Shown here piece after piece: positions 1-6,869 of a stretch of 14,748 nucleotides of DNA; the stretch's first letter is position 1; each line of letters opens with the position of its first letter. Under the pieces are notes generated by a model that saw nothing but the letters and a program-made list of their open reading frames with translations, was not told where the DNA came from and did no database searches. The stretch is from contig PCVT01000015.1 in the NCBI GenBank assembly GCA_002787075.1, positions 1 through 14,748 of the forward strand, given 5' to 3'. The translations under genes were made by a program, and so were the position numbers. Source of the stretch: Parcubacteria group bacterium CG11_big_fil_rev_8_21_14_0_20_41_14 (lineage in GTDB: Bacteria; Patescibacteriota; Patescibacteriia; UBA2169).

Positions 1-120
1 AAAATTATTACATTTTTGAATTTTGATAATGGTATTGACATAAAACAATCTGTCATTACTCGGAATGACGTGCTATTTAAGATTGCTCAGGATGACGATA
101 TAATTGAAAATTACGATGGA
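1..120. other. Intergenic left edge with a small inverted repeat
   Basis: No gene is seen. On the minus strand this lies downstream of the GldG-like gene. It holds a 6-bp inverted repeat (GTCATT at 52-57, AATGAC at 64-69, six-base loop). Read on the minus strand the hairpin is followed by AGATTGTTTT, at best a weak terminator. The phrases around 46-69 and 81-96 resemble worn copies of the TGTCATT / GATTGCT / AATGACG intergenic repeats common in bacterial genomes. That resemblance is from memory and was not searched. Confidence 0.35.
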
Positions 121-1743
121 CTAAATAACACTCCTACTCTTCCTCCGCTTACCAAACCGCGCTAACCCATACAAAGTAAACAAAACAGGAATGCCGAGGA
201 TGTTGAGCCAGCGGATATAGTTTTTCGCGTTATCTGACAAATCATTGGGCAAAGGCCGGTCTGTTACTGCTTTGGAGCGGATATTTATCAAGGACTCATC
301 GCTTGTTAAAGCATCAACCAAGTTCAAAAAGAAAACTTCATTTGATTGGAATCTTTGCAAATTCACATCCAAAGGAAAATCCGCGTCCCCAACAACTATC
401 AACCTGCCTTCTTCTGTCTCTGGTAAAAACTTATCCTGCTCCTGGCTAGACATTGGTGCTTGCGACACTATGCCTTCATCATCTGCAACATCCTTCTTCG
501 GCAAGGCGTCTTTATCAAATAAAGATTCAAATTTGCCAGAAAGCATAGTCCCAAGAACTAATGATGACTGAGATCCCTCTTCAGGCGCCTCAATCAATCG
601 CGGATTCAATTGCCAATCACCATCTTGAATCCAGCCATTCGCGGTAGTGCGGACCAAATCTGTCTTTTCTGTCTTATCAGTTAATTTTTCTTCTAAAATT
701 TCAATAGTGCTTCCCCAGGTTACAACTAATGACTCTAGTTTGTTCACAATTCCGGACTCTGGATTAAATCCTTGTTTTGGCACTTTTATCCAAAACGGAT
801 ATGGCGAGAAAAACTGCACTTGATCAGTGCGGAACGCGGCTAATTCATTGGAACTATCCAAAGCCAAATTTTTATTCAAGCGCACTCCATACTGCGCCAC
901 TAATTGATCTATTCCAGTATTCTGCTTTTCAACAGTCAAATCAATTGGATTAATACTAACGCCTTCTGCCATAACAAAAATATCTCCTCCTTGCATCAAG
1001 AATTGGTCAATCACATATTGCTCCCATTCAGTTAATTGCTCTTTTATTCCAGGTATAATAAGCGTGTTCACATTTTCGGGAACAAGCCGGCCAGAAGTAA
1101 TGTCAAAATCAATTACACGATATTGCCTTTGCAATTCTTGATCAACTTGCGCCATATCTGCAGTTCTACTCCATGCGCCTCGTCCGCTTAAGAACGCCAC
1201 AGTCGGAATTTCCTCTCGCACTACTTTACTAATCGCCGCTGTTAAATCATACTCCAATGATGAAGTGTCCTGCACAATTGGAATAATCTCGCGGTTGTCC
1301 CCATAAAATATCGCGATGCCTAAATATCCATTTGTCACTTGATATTTATCTTTTTCCACCACATTAAACTGCAAAGTTGGAATTCCCATTGAGCGCGCTT
1401 CTTGCTCTATGTCCGCGTTTTTGCTCGGGTCTAAAAACGTAACTATGACATTTCCGTCAGAAACTGTTCCATACTCTGCTAATATATCTCGGACATCTTG
1501 ATTTTTGACCAACAGATATCCGGGCAGTTCTTCGGTAAAGTATGCTTTGACATTGATGACATCATCTAAATTGCGCAAAACATCTTTGGTGGTATCTGTG
1601 ATGCTATAGTCCTTATTTTCAGTTACATCCCATCTGCCAAAAAGCTGGGTTGATAAGATGTTCACAAAAAACACCAAAATAATCACTACTACTATAGCAA
1701 TTAACGCATTCGCGCGGTTGAGTTGTTTCTTTGACTTAAACAT
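121..1743 (-). CDS. GldG-like auxiliary protein of an ABC-2 transporter
   Basis: A 540-residue membrane-anchored protein of the GldG / ABC_transp_aux type, the extracytoplasmic partner of GldA/GldF-like ABC systems. Its transport substrate is unknown. One N-terminal membrane helix (about residues 12-34) is followed by the family-typical RWDVTENKDYSIT stretch and a large soluble domain. A second helix (about 510-530) ends in a basic cytoplasmic tail (GKRRKSR). The segment around 185-260 (VAFLSGRGAW, LIIPGI, GGDIFVMAEG) fits the Rossmann-like fold of the family. The ATG is set by GGAG (complement of 1749-1752) five bases upstream, and only one base separates it from the permease stop, so the two genes are translationally close. 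It is the last gene of the ATPase-permease-GldG operon. The length is normal. The family call is firm; a role in gliding is not implied. Confidence 0.88.
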   Translation of the reverse strand: MFKSKKQLNRANALIAIVVVIILVFFVNILSTQLFGRWDVTENKDYSITDTTKDVLRNLDDVINVKAYFTEELPGYLLVKNQDVRDILAEYGTVSDGNVIVTFLDPSKNADIEQEARSMGIPTLQFNVVEKDKYQVTNGYLGIAIFYGDNREIIPIVQDTSSLEYDLTAAISKVVREEIPTVAFLSGRGAWSRTADMAQVDQELQRQYRVIDFDITSGRLVPENVNTLIIPGIKEQLTEWEQYVIDQFLMQGGDIFVMAEGVSINPIDLTVEKQNTGIDQLVAQYGVRLNKNLALDSSNELAAFRTDQVQFFSPYPFWIKVPKQGFNPESGIVNKLESLVVTWGSTIEILEEKLTDKTEKTDLVRTTANGWIQDGDWQLNPRLIEAPEEGSQSSLVLGTMLSGKFESLFDKDALPKKDVADDEGIVSQAPMSSQEQDKFLPETEEGRLIVVGDADFPLDVNLQRFQSNEVFFLNLVDALTSDESLINIRSKAVTDRPLPNDLSDNAKNYIRWLNILGIPVLFTLYGLARFGKRRKSRSVI

Positions 1744-1744
1744 A

Positions 1745-2488
1745 TTATCTCCAATTCCTAGATCCGATTGTTTGAATATTCAGATAAATAAACAAAGCAG
1801 TAAATGACAAATAATAAATAATATCTCTTGAATCAAAAATACCTTTTACAATACTATTAAAATGCGTAGCGGACGAAAGGAATTGCATAATTGACGCGAG
1901 CGGACCTTGCAAAAAAGACATTACATTATTTGATCCAATTATGAATATCGCGAATAAAACAGACAAGCTTATCAAAAATGACACAATCTGATTTTTTGTG
2001 AATGAGGAAATCAAAAGCCCCAAAGAGAGATACATGGCTCCCATTAAAATTGCTCCAACATAACCGGAGATTATCACTCCAAAATCAATATCTCCTAATT
2101 TTCCAATTGTGATTGGAATAGTCAAACTGAATATAAGCACAACCGCAAGAAACGACAAAGACGACAAAAATTTCGCAATCACAACTTCCCAATCCCGAAT
2201 CGGAAGAGTCAGCAAAAATTCCACTGTTCCGCTTTTCTTCTCTTCTGCCCAAGAACGCATGGTGATGGCTGGCGCAAGCAGAAGGAAAAGCCAAGGAACT
2301 AATCCAAACCATTCCCGCATGTTTGCTTGTCCAGTTAGGAAAAAGCGCGTAAAAAAGAGCCAGTTTGTCACAACCAAAAACACTGCCACGAATATGTAAG
2401 CAATCGGGCTATTAAAAAAACTAACAAATTCCCGTTTAAATATGGGCTTTATGTTGTTTATGCTGGATTGTATTGGTTTTAAATTCAT
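1745..2488 (-). CDS. ABC-2 type permease (GldF-like)
   Basis: A 247-residue integral membrane protein with about six predicted helices (near 28-48, 62-80, 108-130, 140-163, 168-188 and 225-240). The cytoplasmic loop AITMRSWAEEKKSGTVEFLL, around residues 75-94, is the hallmark of COG1277/GldF permeases, where it contacts the ATPase. It forms the membrane channel of the transporter with the preceding ATPase. The ATG lies two bases after the ATPase stop. Only a weak AGAAGAA precedes it, inside the ATPase coding end, so translational coupling is likely. The substrate cannot be read from the sequence. The length matches the family. Confidence 0.9.
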   Translation of the reverse strand: MNLKPIQSSINNIKPIFKREFVSFFNSPIAYIFVAVFLVVTNWLFFTRFFLTGQANMREWFGLVPWLFLLLAPAITMRSWAEEKKSGTVEFLLTLPIRDWEVVIAKFLSSLSFLAVVLIFSLTIPITIGKLGDIDFGVIISGYVGAILMGAMYLSLGLLISSFTKNQIVSFLISLSVLFAIFIIGSNNVMSFLQGPLASIMQFLSSATHFNSIVKGIFDSRDIIYYLSFTALFIYLNIQTIGSRNWR

Positions 2489-2490
2489 AT

Positions 2491-3426
2491 TTATTCTTCT
2501 GTGGTTGTAAGCCGGCGGAACACATCTTCCAAATTCTCCTGCTTCCTATACATTTCAAGCAAAGTCCAGTTATTTGATACTGCGCAGCGGTACACCAGTT
2601 CCCTGCCATCGCCTTCGCTAATTTCAATTCCAAATCCATGCACCCCGGTTTCCCCGCCAGAAAACGTCTTCACTGTTTTTACTTGATTATACTCAGACAA
2701 TACAGACGAAACGCGTTCTTTATCTCCGCGGATTTTCGCGTATATTATTTCCTGACCGGCTCTAGCTGAAGTCAATTCATCGCTCGTTCCTTGCGCCACA
2801 ATCTTGCCATTATTAATTATAATCACGCGCGAACAAGTTGCTGTAACTTCCGGCAGAATGTGCGTGGACAAGATGACTGTCTTTTTCTCTCCAATCTTTT
2901 TTATAAGATCGCGAATTTCAACAATTTGGTTCGGATCCAAACCAGAAGTTGGTTCATCCATAATCAAAATATCAGGATCATGCACCATGGCCTGAGCCAA
3001 ACCAACACGCTGGCGATATCCTTTTGAAAGCTCGTCAATGGTTTTGTGAATAACCGAATCTAATCCGCAGACCTTTATCATGCGCTTTATCGCGTCTTGT
3101 CGATTTTGCTTTGGAATCTGGCGCGCCTGAGCCACAAATTTCAGATATTCATGCACTTTCATATCTGTGTATAAAGGATTGGTTTCTGGCAAATACCCGA
3201 TTTTCTCGCGAATCTCAAAAGAGTTATCCACAACATCTAAATCACCAACTTTGACAGTACCCTGAGTTGGCGCGATAAAACCGGTAATAATCTTCATTGC
3301 AGTGGATTTTCCAGCTCCATTCGGCCCTAAAAAGCCCAGCACCTCGCCCTCGCGCACCTCAAAATTCACGCTATCCAATGCTTTTGTTTCATTATACTTT
3401 TTTGTTAGATTTTGCACTTGAATCAT
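2491..3426 (-). CDS. ABC transporter ATP-binding protein (GldA/CcmA-like)
   Basis: A 311-residue cytoplasmic ATPase that would drive the GldF-like permease. Visible motifs are Walker A GPNGAGKST (34-42), a Q-loop region reading YLPETNPLY in which Glu replaces Gln as is common in the NatA/CcmA branch, signature LSKGYRQ (133-139), Walker B ILIMDEPTSG (153-162) and the H-loop STHI (His189). The extra domain after about 215 is typical of ABC-2 exporter ATPases. It is the first gene of the three-gene operon and the only gene here with a textbook Shine-Dalgarno, GGAGGT at the complement of 3438-3443, 11 bases before the ATG. Transcription probably starts from the promoter at 3461-3488, giving a leader of about 28 bases. 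The family is certain; the cargo is unknown. Confidence 0.94.
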   Translation of the reverse strand: MIQVQNLTKKYNETKALDSVNFEVREGEVLGFLGPNGAGKSTAMKIITGFIAPTQGTVKVGDLDVVDNSFEIREKIGYLPETNPLYTDMKVHEYLKFVAQARQIPKQNRQDAIKRMIKVCGLDSVIHKTIDELSKGYRQRVGLAQAMVHDPDILIMDEPTSGLDPNQIVEIRDLIKKIGEKKTVILSTHILPEVTATCSRVIIINNGKIVAQGTSDELTSARAGQEIIYAKIRGDKERVSSVLSEYNQVKTVKTFSGGETGVHGFGIEISEGDGRELVYRCAVSNNWTLLEMYRKQENLEDVFRRLTTTEE

Positions 3427-3437
3427 AAAAAAATACT

Positions 3438-3443
3438 ACCTCC
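3438..3443 (-). promoter_or_regulatory. Shine-Dalgarno GGAGGT of the ABC ATPase
   Basis: The complement reads GGAGGT, 11 bases before the ATG at 3426. The spacing is long, but the match is the best in the window. It shows the organism does use Shine-Dalgarno initiation, which makes its absence at other genes meaningful. Confidence 0.75.
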
Positions 3444-3460
3444 AATCTCAATGGGATATT

Positions 3461-3488
3461 ATTATATCACACATCCGGGCCATAGCAA
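3461..3488 (-). promoter_or_regulatory. Promoter of the GldA/F/G-like operon
   Basis: On the minus strand a perfect TATAAT (complement of 3461-3466) carries an extended TGn element (TGATATAAT). A TTGCTA -35 (complement of 3483-3488, four of six consensus bases) sits 16 bases upstream. The predicted start is near 3454. A 5-bp inverted repeat (ATAGC/GCTAT, 3482-3497) overlaps the -35 and the stop codon of the upstream small gene. It could be a weak terminator or an operator. Confidence 0.65.
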
Positions 3489-3493
3489 ACGCG

Positions 3494-3733
3494 CTATCCG
3501 AATAACTCGCTAATAACATTAAACTTCTTGGTTACGCGCCGGATTTTGTACGCTACCCACAAAGAGCCAAGCCCGATCATTATGAAGGTAAACGCGAAAA
3601 ACAGGATAATCAACTGTGGATGCATTACCACTAAAATGCCCAAAGCAATCATAAGCACCCCCTGCAGGACAAGATGAAACATCAGAGAGTGAACTGAACG
3701 CTTTGCTTCTTGAATAAAATGTATTTTTTCCAT
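3494..3733 (-). CDS. Small two-helix membrane protein, unknown function
   Basis: A 79-residue protein beginning MEKIHFIQEAKRS, with an amphipathic basic N-terminus, two hydrophobic helices (about 17-37 and 41-62) joined by MHPQ, and a basic tail (RRVTKK). The pattern is loosely reminiscent of half of an HdeD/DUF308 repeat, but I do not recognise it with confidence. The frame is open upstream to 3829, but that extension would run into the end of gpsA. The ATG at 3733 is preferred because an extended -10 (TGGTATAAT) lies seven bases before it. No Shine-Dalgarno is present, so the mRNA would be leaderless. It sits between gpsA and the ABC operon on the same strand. Hypothetical but probably real. 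Confidence 0.6.
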   Translation of the reverse strand: MEKIHFIQEAKRSVHSLMFHLVLQGVLMIALGILVVMHPQLIILFFAFTFIMIGLGSLWVAYKIRRVTKKFNVISELFG

Positions 3734-3740
3734 ATAATTT

Positions 3741-3770
3741 ATTATACCATTATTACAAATTCCTTTCCAA
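3741..3770 (-). promoter_or_regulatory. Extended -10 promoter placed for leaderless start of the small membrane gene
   Basis: The complement of 3741-3749 reads TGGTATAAT, a perfect extended -10. A TTGGAA -35-like element lies at the complement of 3765-3770 with an 18-base spacer, inside the end of gpsA. Seven bases separate the -10 from the ATG, so transcription should start at or next to the A of the start codon. Confidence 0.6.
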
Positions 3771-4748
3771 TTCTTCAAAAACCTTTGTTGCTTTTTTCTT
3801 TTGAATAACAATATCAAAAAGAGAAGCAAGCACAGGAAGATTCAACTTCTCCTTTAAAGCAATCTTGTGCAGAACTTCAATAATGCCAAGGCCTTCCACG
3901 GTCTCTCTAACTGTTTGCAAAGCCCGAGTTACGGTTTTCCCTTTGCCAATAAATTCACCGAATTCATGGTTGCGGCTGGAGTCAGAAAACGCGGTTGCCA
4001 AAAAATCTCCAAATCCAGCAACACTATACACAGTTTCCTCTTGCCCACCCATTTTCCAAATAAGGCGCGCCATTTCCCTGAATCCTTCAGTCAAAATCCA
4101 AGCCCTAGTATTAGGAGAAAGACCCATTCCATCCATAATGCCAGAGCACACAGCTAAAGCGTTCTTCACTACCCCGCCCAAACACACGCCAGTCACATCG
4201 CGCGTTTCTATAATTTTGAACCAATCATTTTCAAAAGCTTCCTTAGCCCGTTTAATATAAGTGTTTGATTTTTCGCTCGCGAGCATTGCGCAAGTCGGAT
4301 TTTTAGTTATAAGATGATCAGCAAGCATTGGCCCTGAAAGCACGGCAATTTGATGACTGAAATCTCCACCAAGCTCTTCACGCAGAACTTGAGGCATGGT
4401 TTTGAATGTACTGTCTTCCAATCCCTTTGCCAAAGAAACAATCATGCAATTGCGCGGCAGATGATCTTTTACGCTTGCCGCTACTTCGCGCACCGCGCGG
4501 CTCGCAACCGCGAACACTACCAAATCCGCGCTCGCGACTGATTTGCCAATATCCTTGTACGCTCGGATTGATTTCTCCAGCCCAAGATTCGGGAACGCGC
4601 GCGAATTCTTGTGAAACAAATTAATTGAATCAATCACTTCTTCATTAATATCCCAGAATGATACTTTATATTTATTTTCCTGCAGAACCGTTGCCATGGC
4701 AGTTCCAATAGCTCCGGCTCCTAAAATAGTTGCTTGTGCTTGAGGCAT
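3753..4748 (-). CDS. gpsA: Glycerol-3-phosphate dehydrogenase [NAD(P)+]
   Basis: A 331-residue cytoplasmic enzyme interconverting dihydroxyacetone phosphate and sn-glycerol-3-phosphate with NAD(P)H, the usual source of the phospholipid backbone. The N-terminal Rossmann fold carries GAGAIGTAMA (10-19). The expected lysines are in SLAKGLE (Lys108) and GVVKNALAV (Lys195, the catalytic position in the family). The C-terminal helical domain has the signature GFGDFLATAFSDSSRN (245-260), with Arg259-Asn260 for substrate binding, then HEFGEFIGKG. The length is normal. The start follows the glpQ-like stop by 16 bases with no Shine-Dalgarno. A TATAAC seven bases before the ATG may allow its own leaderless transcript. 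The pairing with a glycerophosphodiesterase supports a shared glycerol-3-phosphate role. Confidence 0.94.
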   Translation of the reverse strand: MPQAQATILGAGAIGTAMATVLQENKYKVSFWDINEEVIDSINLFHKNSRAFPNLGLEKSIRAYKDIGKSVASADLVVFAVASRAVREVAASVKDHLPRNCMIVSLAKGLEDSTFKTMPQVLREELGGDFSHQIAVLSGPMLADHLITKNPTCAMLASEKSNTYIKRAKEAFENDWFKIIETRDVTGVCLGGVVKNALAVCSGIMDGMGLSPNTRAWILTEGFREMARLIWKMGGQEETVYSVAGFGDFLATAFSDSSRNHEFGEFIGKGKTVTRALQTVRETVEGLGIIEVLHKIALKEKLNLPVLASLFDIVIQKKKATKVFEELERNL

Positions 4749-4755
4749 AATTTTT

Positions 4756-4761
4756 GTTATA
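4756..4761 (-). promoter_or_regulatory. Possible -10 box directly upstream of gpsA
   Basis: The complement reads TATAAC, seven bases before the gpsA ATG, the same spacing as at the small membrane gene. There is no TGn extension and no convincing -35. It is listed mainly because it repeats the leaderless pattern. Confidence 0.3.
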
Positions 4762-4764
4762 AAA

Positions 4765-5454
4765 TTACTGAATATAATTCATGGAAGCAGAGCCAAGAGT
4801 ATGCTTTGCCATTTCCACTTCATCAGTAAATATATCATGAATGCCAGCATTGCGAAAGAGCTGGATCCCTTTTTCATGATTAATCACCCCAGCATACACA
4901 TTAAAGCCGTGGGATTCGTAGTATTCGCGCAAACGTTGCACCCGATCTTCATTCATTAGCGCGTTGAATAATCTCTCACTCAATGCAACGCCCTCAAGCC
5001 ATCCAATAAATACTGCATTGCTTTTTTTAGGCGAACGCATTCGGACTAAATCAAGATATGGCAATTGGATGATCTGATCCACTAATAATTTAGGGAATTT
5101 ATCCTGCACTAAAATCGCGGTTTTGATTCTAGAAGCAAACCCGATTAAATGCACTTTATCCCATAAATTATGATTATGAATTTTGCGGATGATTGGACCC
5201 AGCAGTTCAGGATTAGATGATTTCAGCTCCAAAAAAAATGAAGCGTTTTTTGAATTAATATATTCAAATAATTCTTCCAAAATCAACAAACCATGATCAT
5301 CTTTGACTGGATTATGCGACACAATAATCTTTCCGCTTGGCCCGATTCTCAAATCAGTTTCAATTGCATCAGCGCCATTCAAAAAAGCGTCCTCAAAAGC
5401 AGGAATTGTATTTTCTGGATGATTCTTTTTATATCCTCGATGTGCTATAATCAT
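4765..5454 (-). CDS. glpQ: Glycerophosphodiester phosphodiesterase
   Basis: A 229-residue GDPD-family TIM-barrel enzyme, expected to hydrolyse glycerophosphodiesters to sn-glycerol-3-phosphate and an alcohol with a divalent metal. Visible active-site motifs are HRG (5-7), PENT (13-16), IETDL (Glu32, Asp34) and SHNP (catalytic His47), then LELKS (about 75-79) and a C-terminal GIHDIFTDE segment typical of the barrel end. The loop after His47, which normally carries an RTT-G-G stretch, is shortened to KDDHGLL, so the protein is a little smaller than usual. There is no signal peptide, so it acts in the cytoplasm. It is followed 16 bases later by gpsA. A TATAGT -10 lies eight bases before the ATG within an inverted repeat. 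The symbol is given by family; paralogues named ugpQ are equally possible. Confidence 0.88.
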   Translation of the reverse strand: MIIAHRGYKKNHPENTIPAFEDAFLNGADAIETDLRIGPSGKIIVSHNPVKDDHGLLILEELFEYINSKNASFFLELKSSNPELLGPIIRKIHNHNLWDKVHLIGFASRIKTAILVQDKFPKLLVDQIIQLPYLDLVRMRSPKKSNAVFIGWLEGVALSERLFNALMNEDRVQRLREYYESHGFNVYAGVINHEKGIQLFRNAGIHDIFTDEVEMAKHTLGSASMNYIQ

Positions 5455-5470
5455 AGTATATTACTATACT
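5455..5470 (-). promoter_or_regulatory. Inverted repeat overlapping the -10 of the glpQ-like gene
   Basis: The sixteen bases next to the ATG form AGTATA-TTAC-TATACT. On the minus strand the repeat contains TATAGT (complement of 5463-5468), eight bases from the start codon. It could be an operator or simply a consequence of TATA-type sequence. No good -35 is seen. Confidence 0.35.
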
Positions 5471-5497
5471 AAATAAAAACATATGCGTCTACCCTAT

Positions 5498-5537
5498 AAA
5501 ATAAACGGCTAGCACCTCGGTACTAGCCGTTTATTTT
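5498..5537. terminator. Bidirectional terminator-like hairpin
   Basis: A perfect 15-bp inverted repeat: AAAATAAACGGCTAG (5498-5512) and its complement (5523-5537), with a ten-base loop. The GC-rich core (CGGCTAG) flanked by A-runs on one side and T-runs on the other is the form of a terminator working in both directions. Its place between two divergent genes is unusual, because neither gene is transcribed towards it. Confidence 0.7.
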
Positions 5538-5553
5538 GTTTAAAAAACCAATT

Positions 5554-5587
5554 AAAAGGTGAGACCTTTTCAAAAGGTCTCACCTTT
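5554..5587. repeat. Nested double palindrome (AAAAGGT-ACCTTTT twice)
   Basis: Positions 5555-5570 and 5572-5587 are perfect 16-bp complements around a single C. Each half is also a palindrome: AAAAGGT-GAG-ACCTTTT (5554-5570) and AAAAGGT-CTC-ACCTTT (5572-5587). As RNA it can fold as one long stem or two small ones. As DNA it is a pair of operator-like sites 18 bases apart. It may be a second bidirectional terminator, a regulator site or a dispersed repeat. Confidence 0.65.
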
Positions 5588-5600
5588 GTATTTCTAAGCT

Positions 5601-5629
5601 TTCTAAAAACCGAAAAAAAATGGTACAAT
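5601..5629 (+). promoter_or_regulatory. Promoter of the tandem permease operon
   Basis: TGGTACAAT (5621-5629) is an extended -10 one base from consensus, ending six bases before the ATG at 5636. The -35 region (TTCTAA at 5601-5606, 17-base spacer) is weak, as extended -10 promoters allow. There is no Shine-Dalgarno, so a leaderless transcript is predicted. Confidence 0.55.
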
Positions 5630-5635
5630 ACATGC

Positions 5636-6868
5636 ATGAATTTCCTAGACCTTATCAAAGAATCGTTTATCGTGCTTAAGACGAACCGCAGACGCACATT
5701 TTTGACATCCCTTGGAATCATCATTGGAGTCGCGAGCGTAATTGTTGTTATGTCGGTCGGCGCAGGAGCGCAATCCTTAATTTTTAATCAAATCACTTCA
5801 GCTGGGTCAAACCTTATTGGCGTGCTTCCTGGATACTCGGACGAAGAAGGCCCGCCTGCTTCTGTTTTCGGCATTGTAATAACAACTCTGAAAAATGAAG
5901 ACGCTGAAGACATTGCAAAGCTAAATGAAATTCAAGCAGTAACAAGCTATGTCCGCGGAGTTGAGACAATCCAATTCTCAAACAAAAAAACAGACGCCAC
6001 ATATGTTGGCACAACAGCGGACTATGTGAACGTGGAAGACGCCAATACTCTAATGGGAGAATTTTTTGATGAAGACGCGAGCAAAGCATTGGATAGGGTC
6101 GTGGTGCTTGGGTGGCAAGTTTGGAAAGATTTATTTGTTGATGATGATCCCATTGGCCAGCGCGTAAAGATAAAAAGAGAATCATTCCGCGTAATCGGAG
6201 TTATGGAAAAGCGAGGAGTTGAAGCATTCCAGAATCAGGATAATCAAGTGTTTATTCCGCTCGCGACAGCGCAAAAGCTTTTGCTTGGCATCAACCATGT
6301 AAGCATGATTCGAGCGAAAACATATTCAGAAAATGATATTGATTTCGCAATGGCGCAGATTAAAGATATTTTGCGGGATAATCATGGAATTACTGGCTCT
6401 AAATCAAATGATTTTACTGTTCAAGCAACAGCACAAGCATTGGACGCTCTTGGCTCTGTCACTGATGCTTTGACTTTCTTTCTCTCAGCCATTGCCGCGA
6501 TATCTTTGTTAGTCGGCGGAATTGGAATTATGAATATAATGCTTATCGCGGTTCGTGAAAGGACAAGAGAAATCGGCTTGCGCAAGGCAGTTGGCGCTAC
6601 TCCTGATTTGGTGCAAGCTCAATTTTTAATTGAATCAATTGTTTTAACTCTTGCTGGCGGAATTATTGGGATTATCATTGGGGCTAGCTTTTCCGCCATG
6701 ATCGCGGTGACTGCAAGATATCTTGGATATGATTGGGATTATGTGGTAACAATGTCCTCTGTTTTAATGGGCGTGATTGTGTCCACAGCAGTTGGAATTA
6801 TGTTTGGCTGGTATCCAGCGCGCAAGGCATCTAAACTGGACCCTGTTGTCGCGCTTCATTACGAATAA
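5636..6868 (+). CDS. MacB/FtsX-type ABC permease 1 (YknZ-like)
   Basis: A 410-residue permease of the MacB/YknZ group without an ATPase domain. Layout: one N-terminal helix (about 22-42), a large extracytoplasmic MacB_PCD domain (about 45-275), then three helices of the FtsX domain (about 278-303, 328-352 and 369-393). The hallmark ERTREIGLRKAVGAT follows the second helix (EIGLRKAVGA at 312-321), and the C-terminal YPARKASKLDPVVALHYE is typical. Proteins of this type work as dimers with a MacB/LolD-like ATPase and an HlyD-type adaptor, exporting peptides, drugs or lipid-linked substrates by mechanotransmission. The nearest suitable partners are encoded at 8984-11334 on the other strand. The ATG was chosen for its promoter spacing and for matching the family N-terminus. 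It is followed one base later by a paralogue. Confidence 0.92.
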   Translation: MNFLDLIKESFIVLKTNRRRTFLTSLGIIIGVASVIVVMSVGAGAQSLIFNQITSAGSNLIGVLPGYSDEEGPPASVFGIVITTLKNEDAEDIAKLNEIQAVTSYVRGVETIQFSNKKTDATYVGTTADYVNVEDANTLMGEFFDEDASKALDRVVVLGWQVWKDLFVDDDPIGQRVKIKRESFRVIGVMEKRGVEAFQNQDNQVFIPLATAQKLLLGINHVSMIRAKTYSENDIDFAMAQIKDILRDNHGITGSKSNDFTVQATAQALDALGSVTDALTFFLSAIAAISLLVGGIGIMNIMLIAVRERTREIGLRKAVGATPDLVQAQFLIESIVLTLAGGIIGIIIGASFSAMIAVTARYLGYDWDYVVTMSSVLMGVIVSTAVGIMFGWYPARKASKLDPVVALHYE

Positions 6869-6869
6869 T

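Noticed and set aside
35..104. TTGACA at 35 and TATAAT at 99 as a plus-strand promoter
   Set aside because: The two boxes are 58 bases apart and do not form one promoter. The TATAAT alone would only run antisense into the GldG-like gene.
3734..3829. Upstream extension of the small membrane protein to 3829
   Set aside because: It overlaps the last codons of gpsA, is rich in Lys and Arg without family support, and an extended -10 box lies between it and the ATG at 3733.
3865..4260. 131-codon plus-strand open frame opposite gpsA
   Set aside because: It is antisense to a complete, well-conserved gene and shows no recognisable domain or start signals.
5498..5587. CRISPR array or tRNA in the divergent intergenic region
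   Set aside because: There are no regularly spaced direct repeats with unique spacers and no cloverleaf. The repeats are inverted and adjacent.
6777..6869. Upstream extension of permease 2 into permease 1
   Set aside because: It lies wholly inside the other coding region and adds residues that do not fit the MacB N-terminus. The ATG at 6870 directly follows the stop of permease 1.
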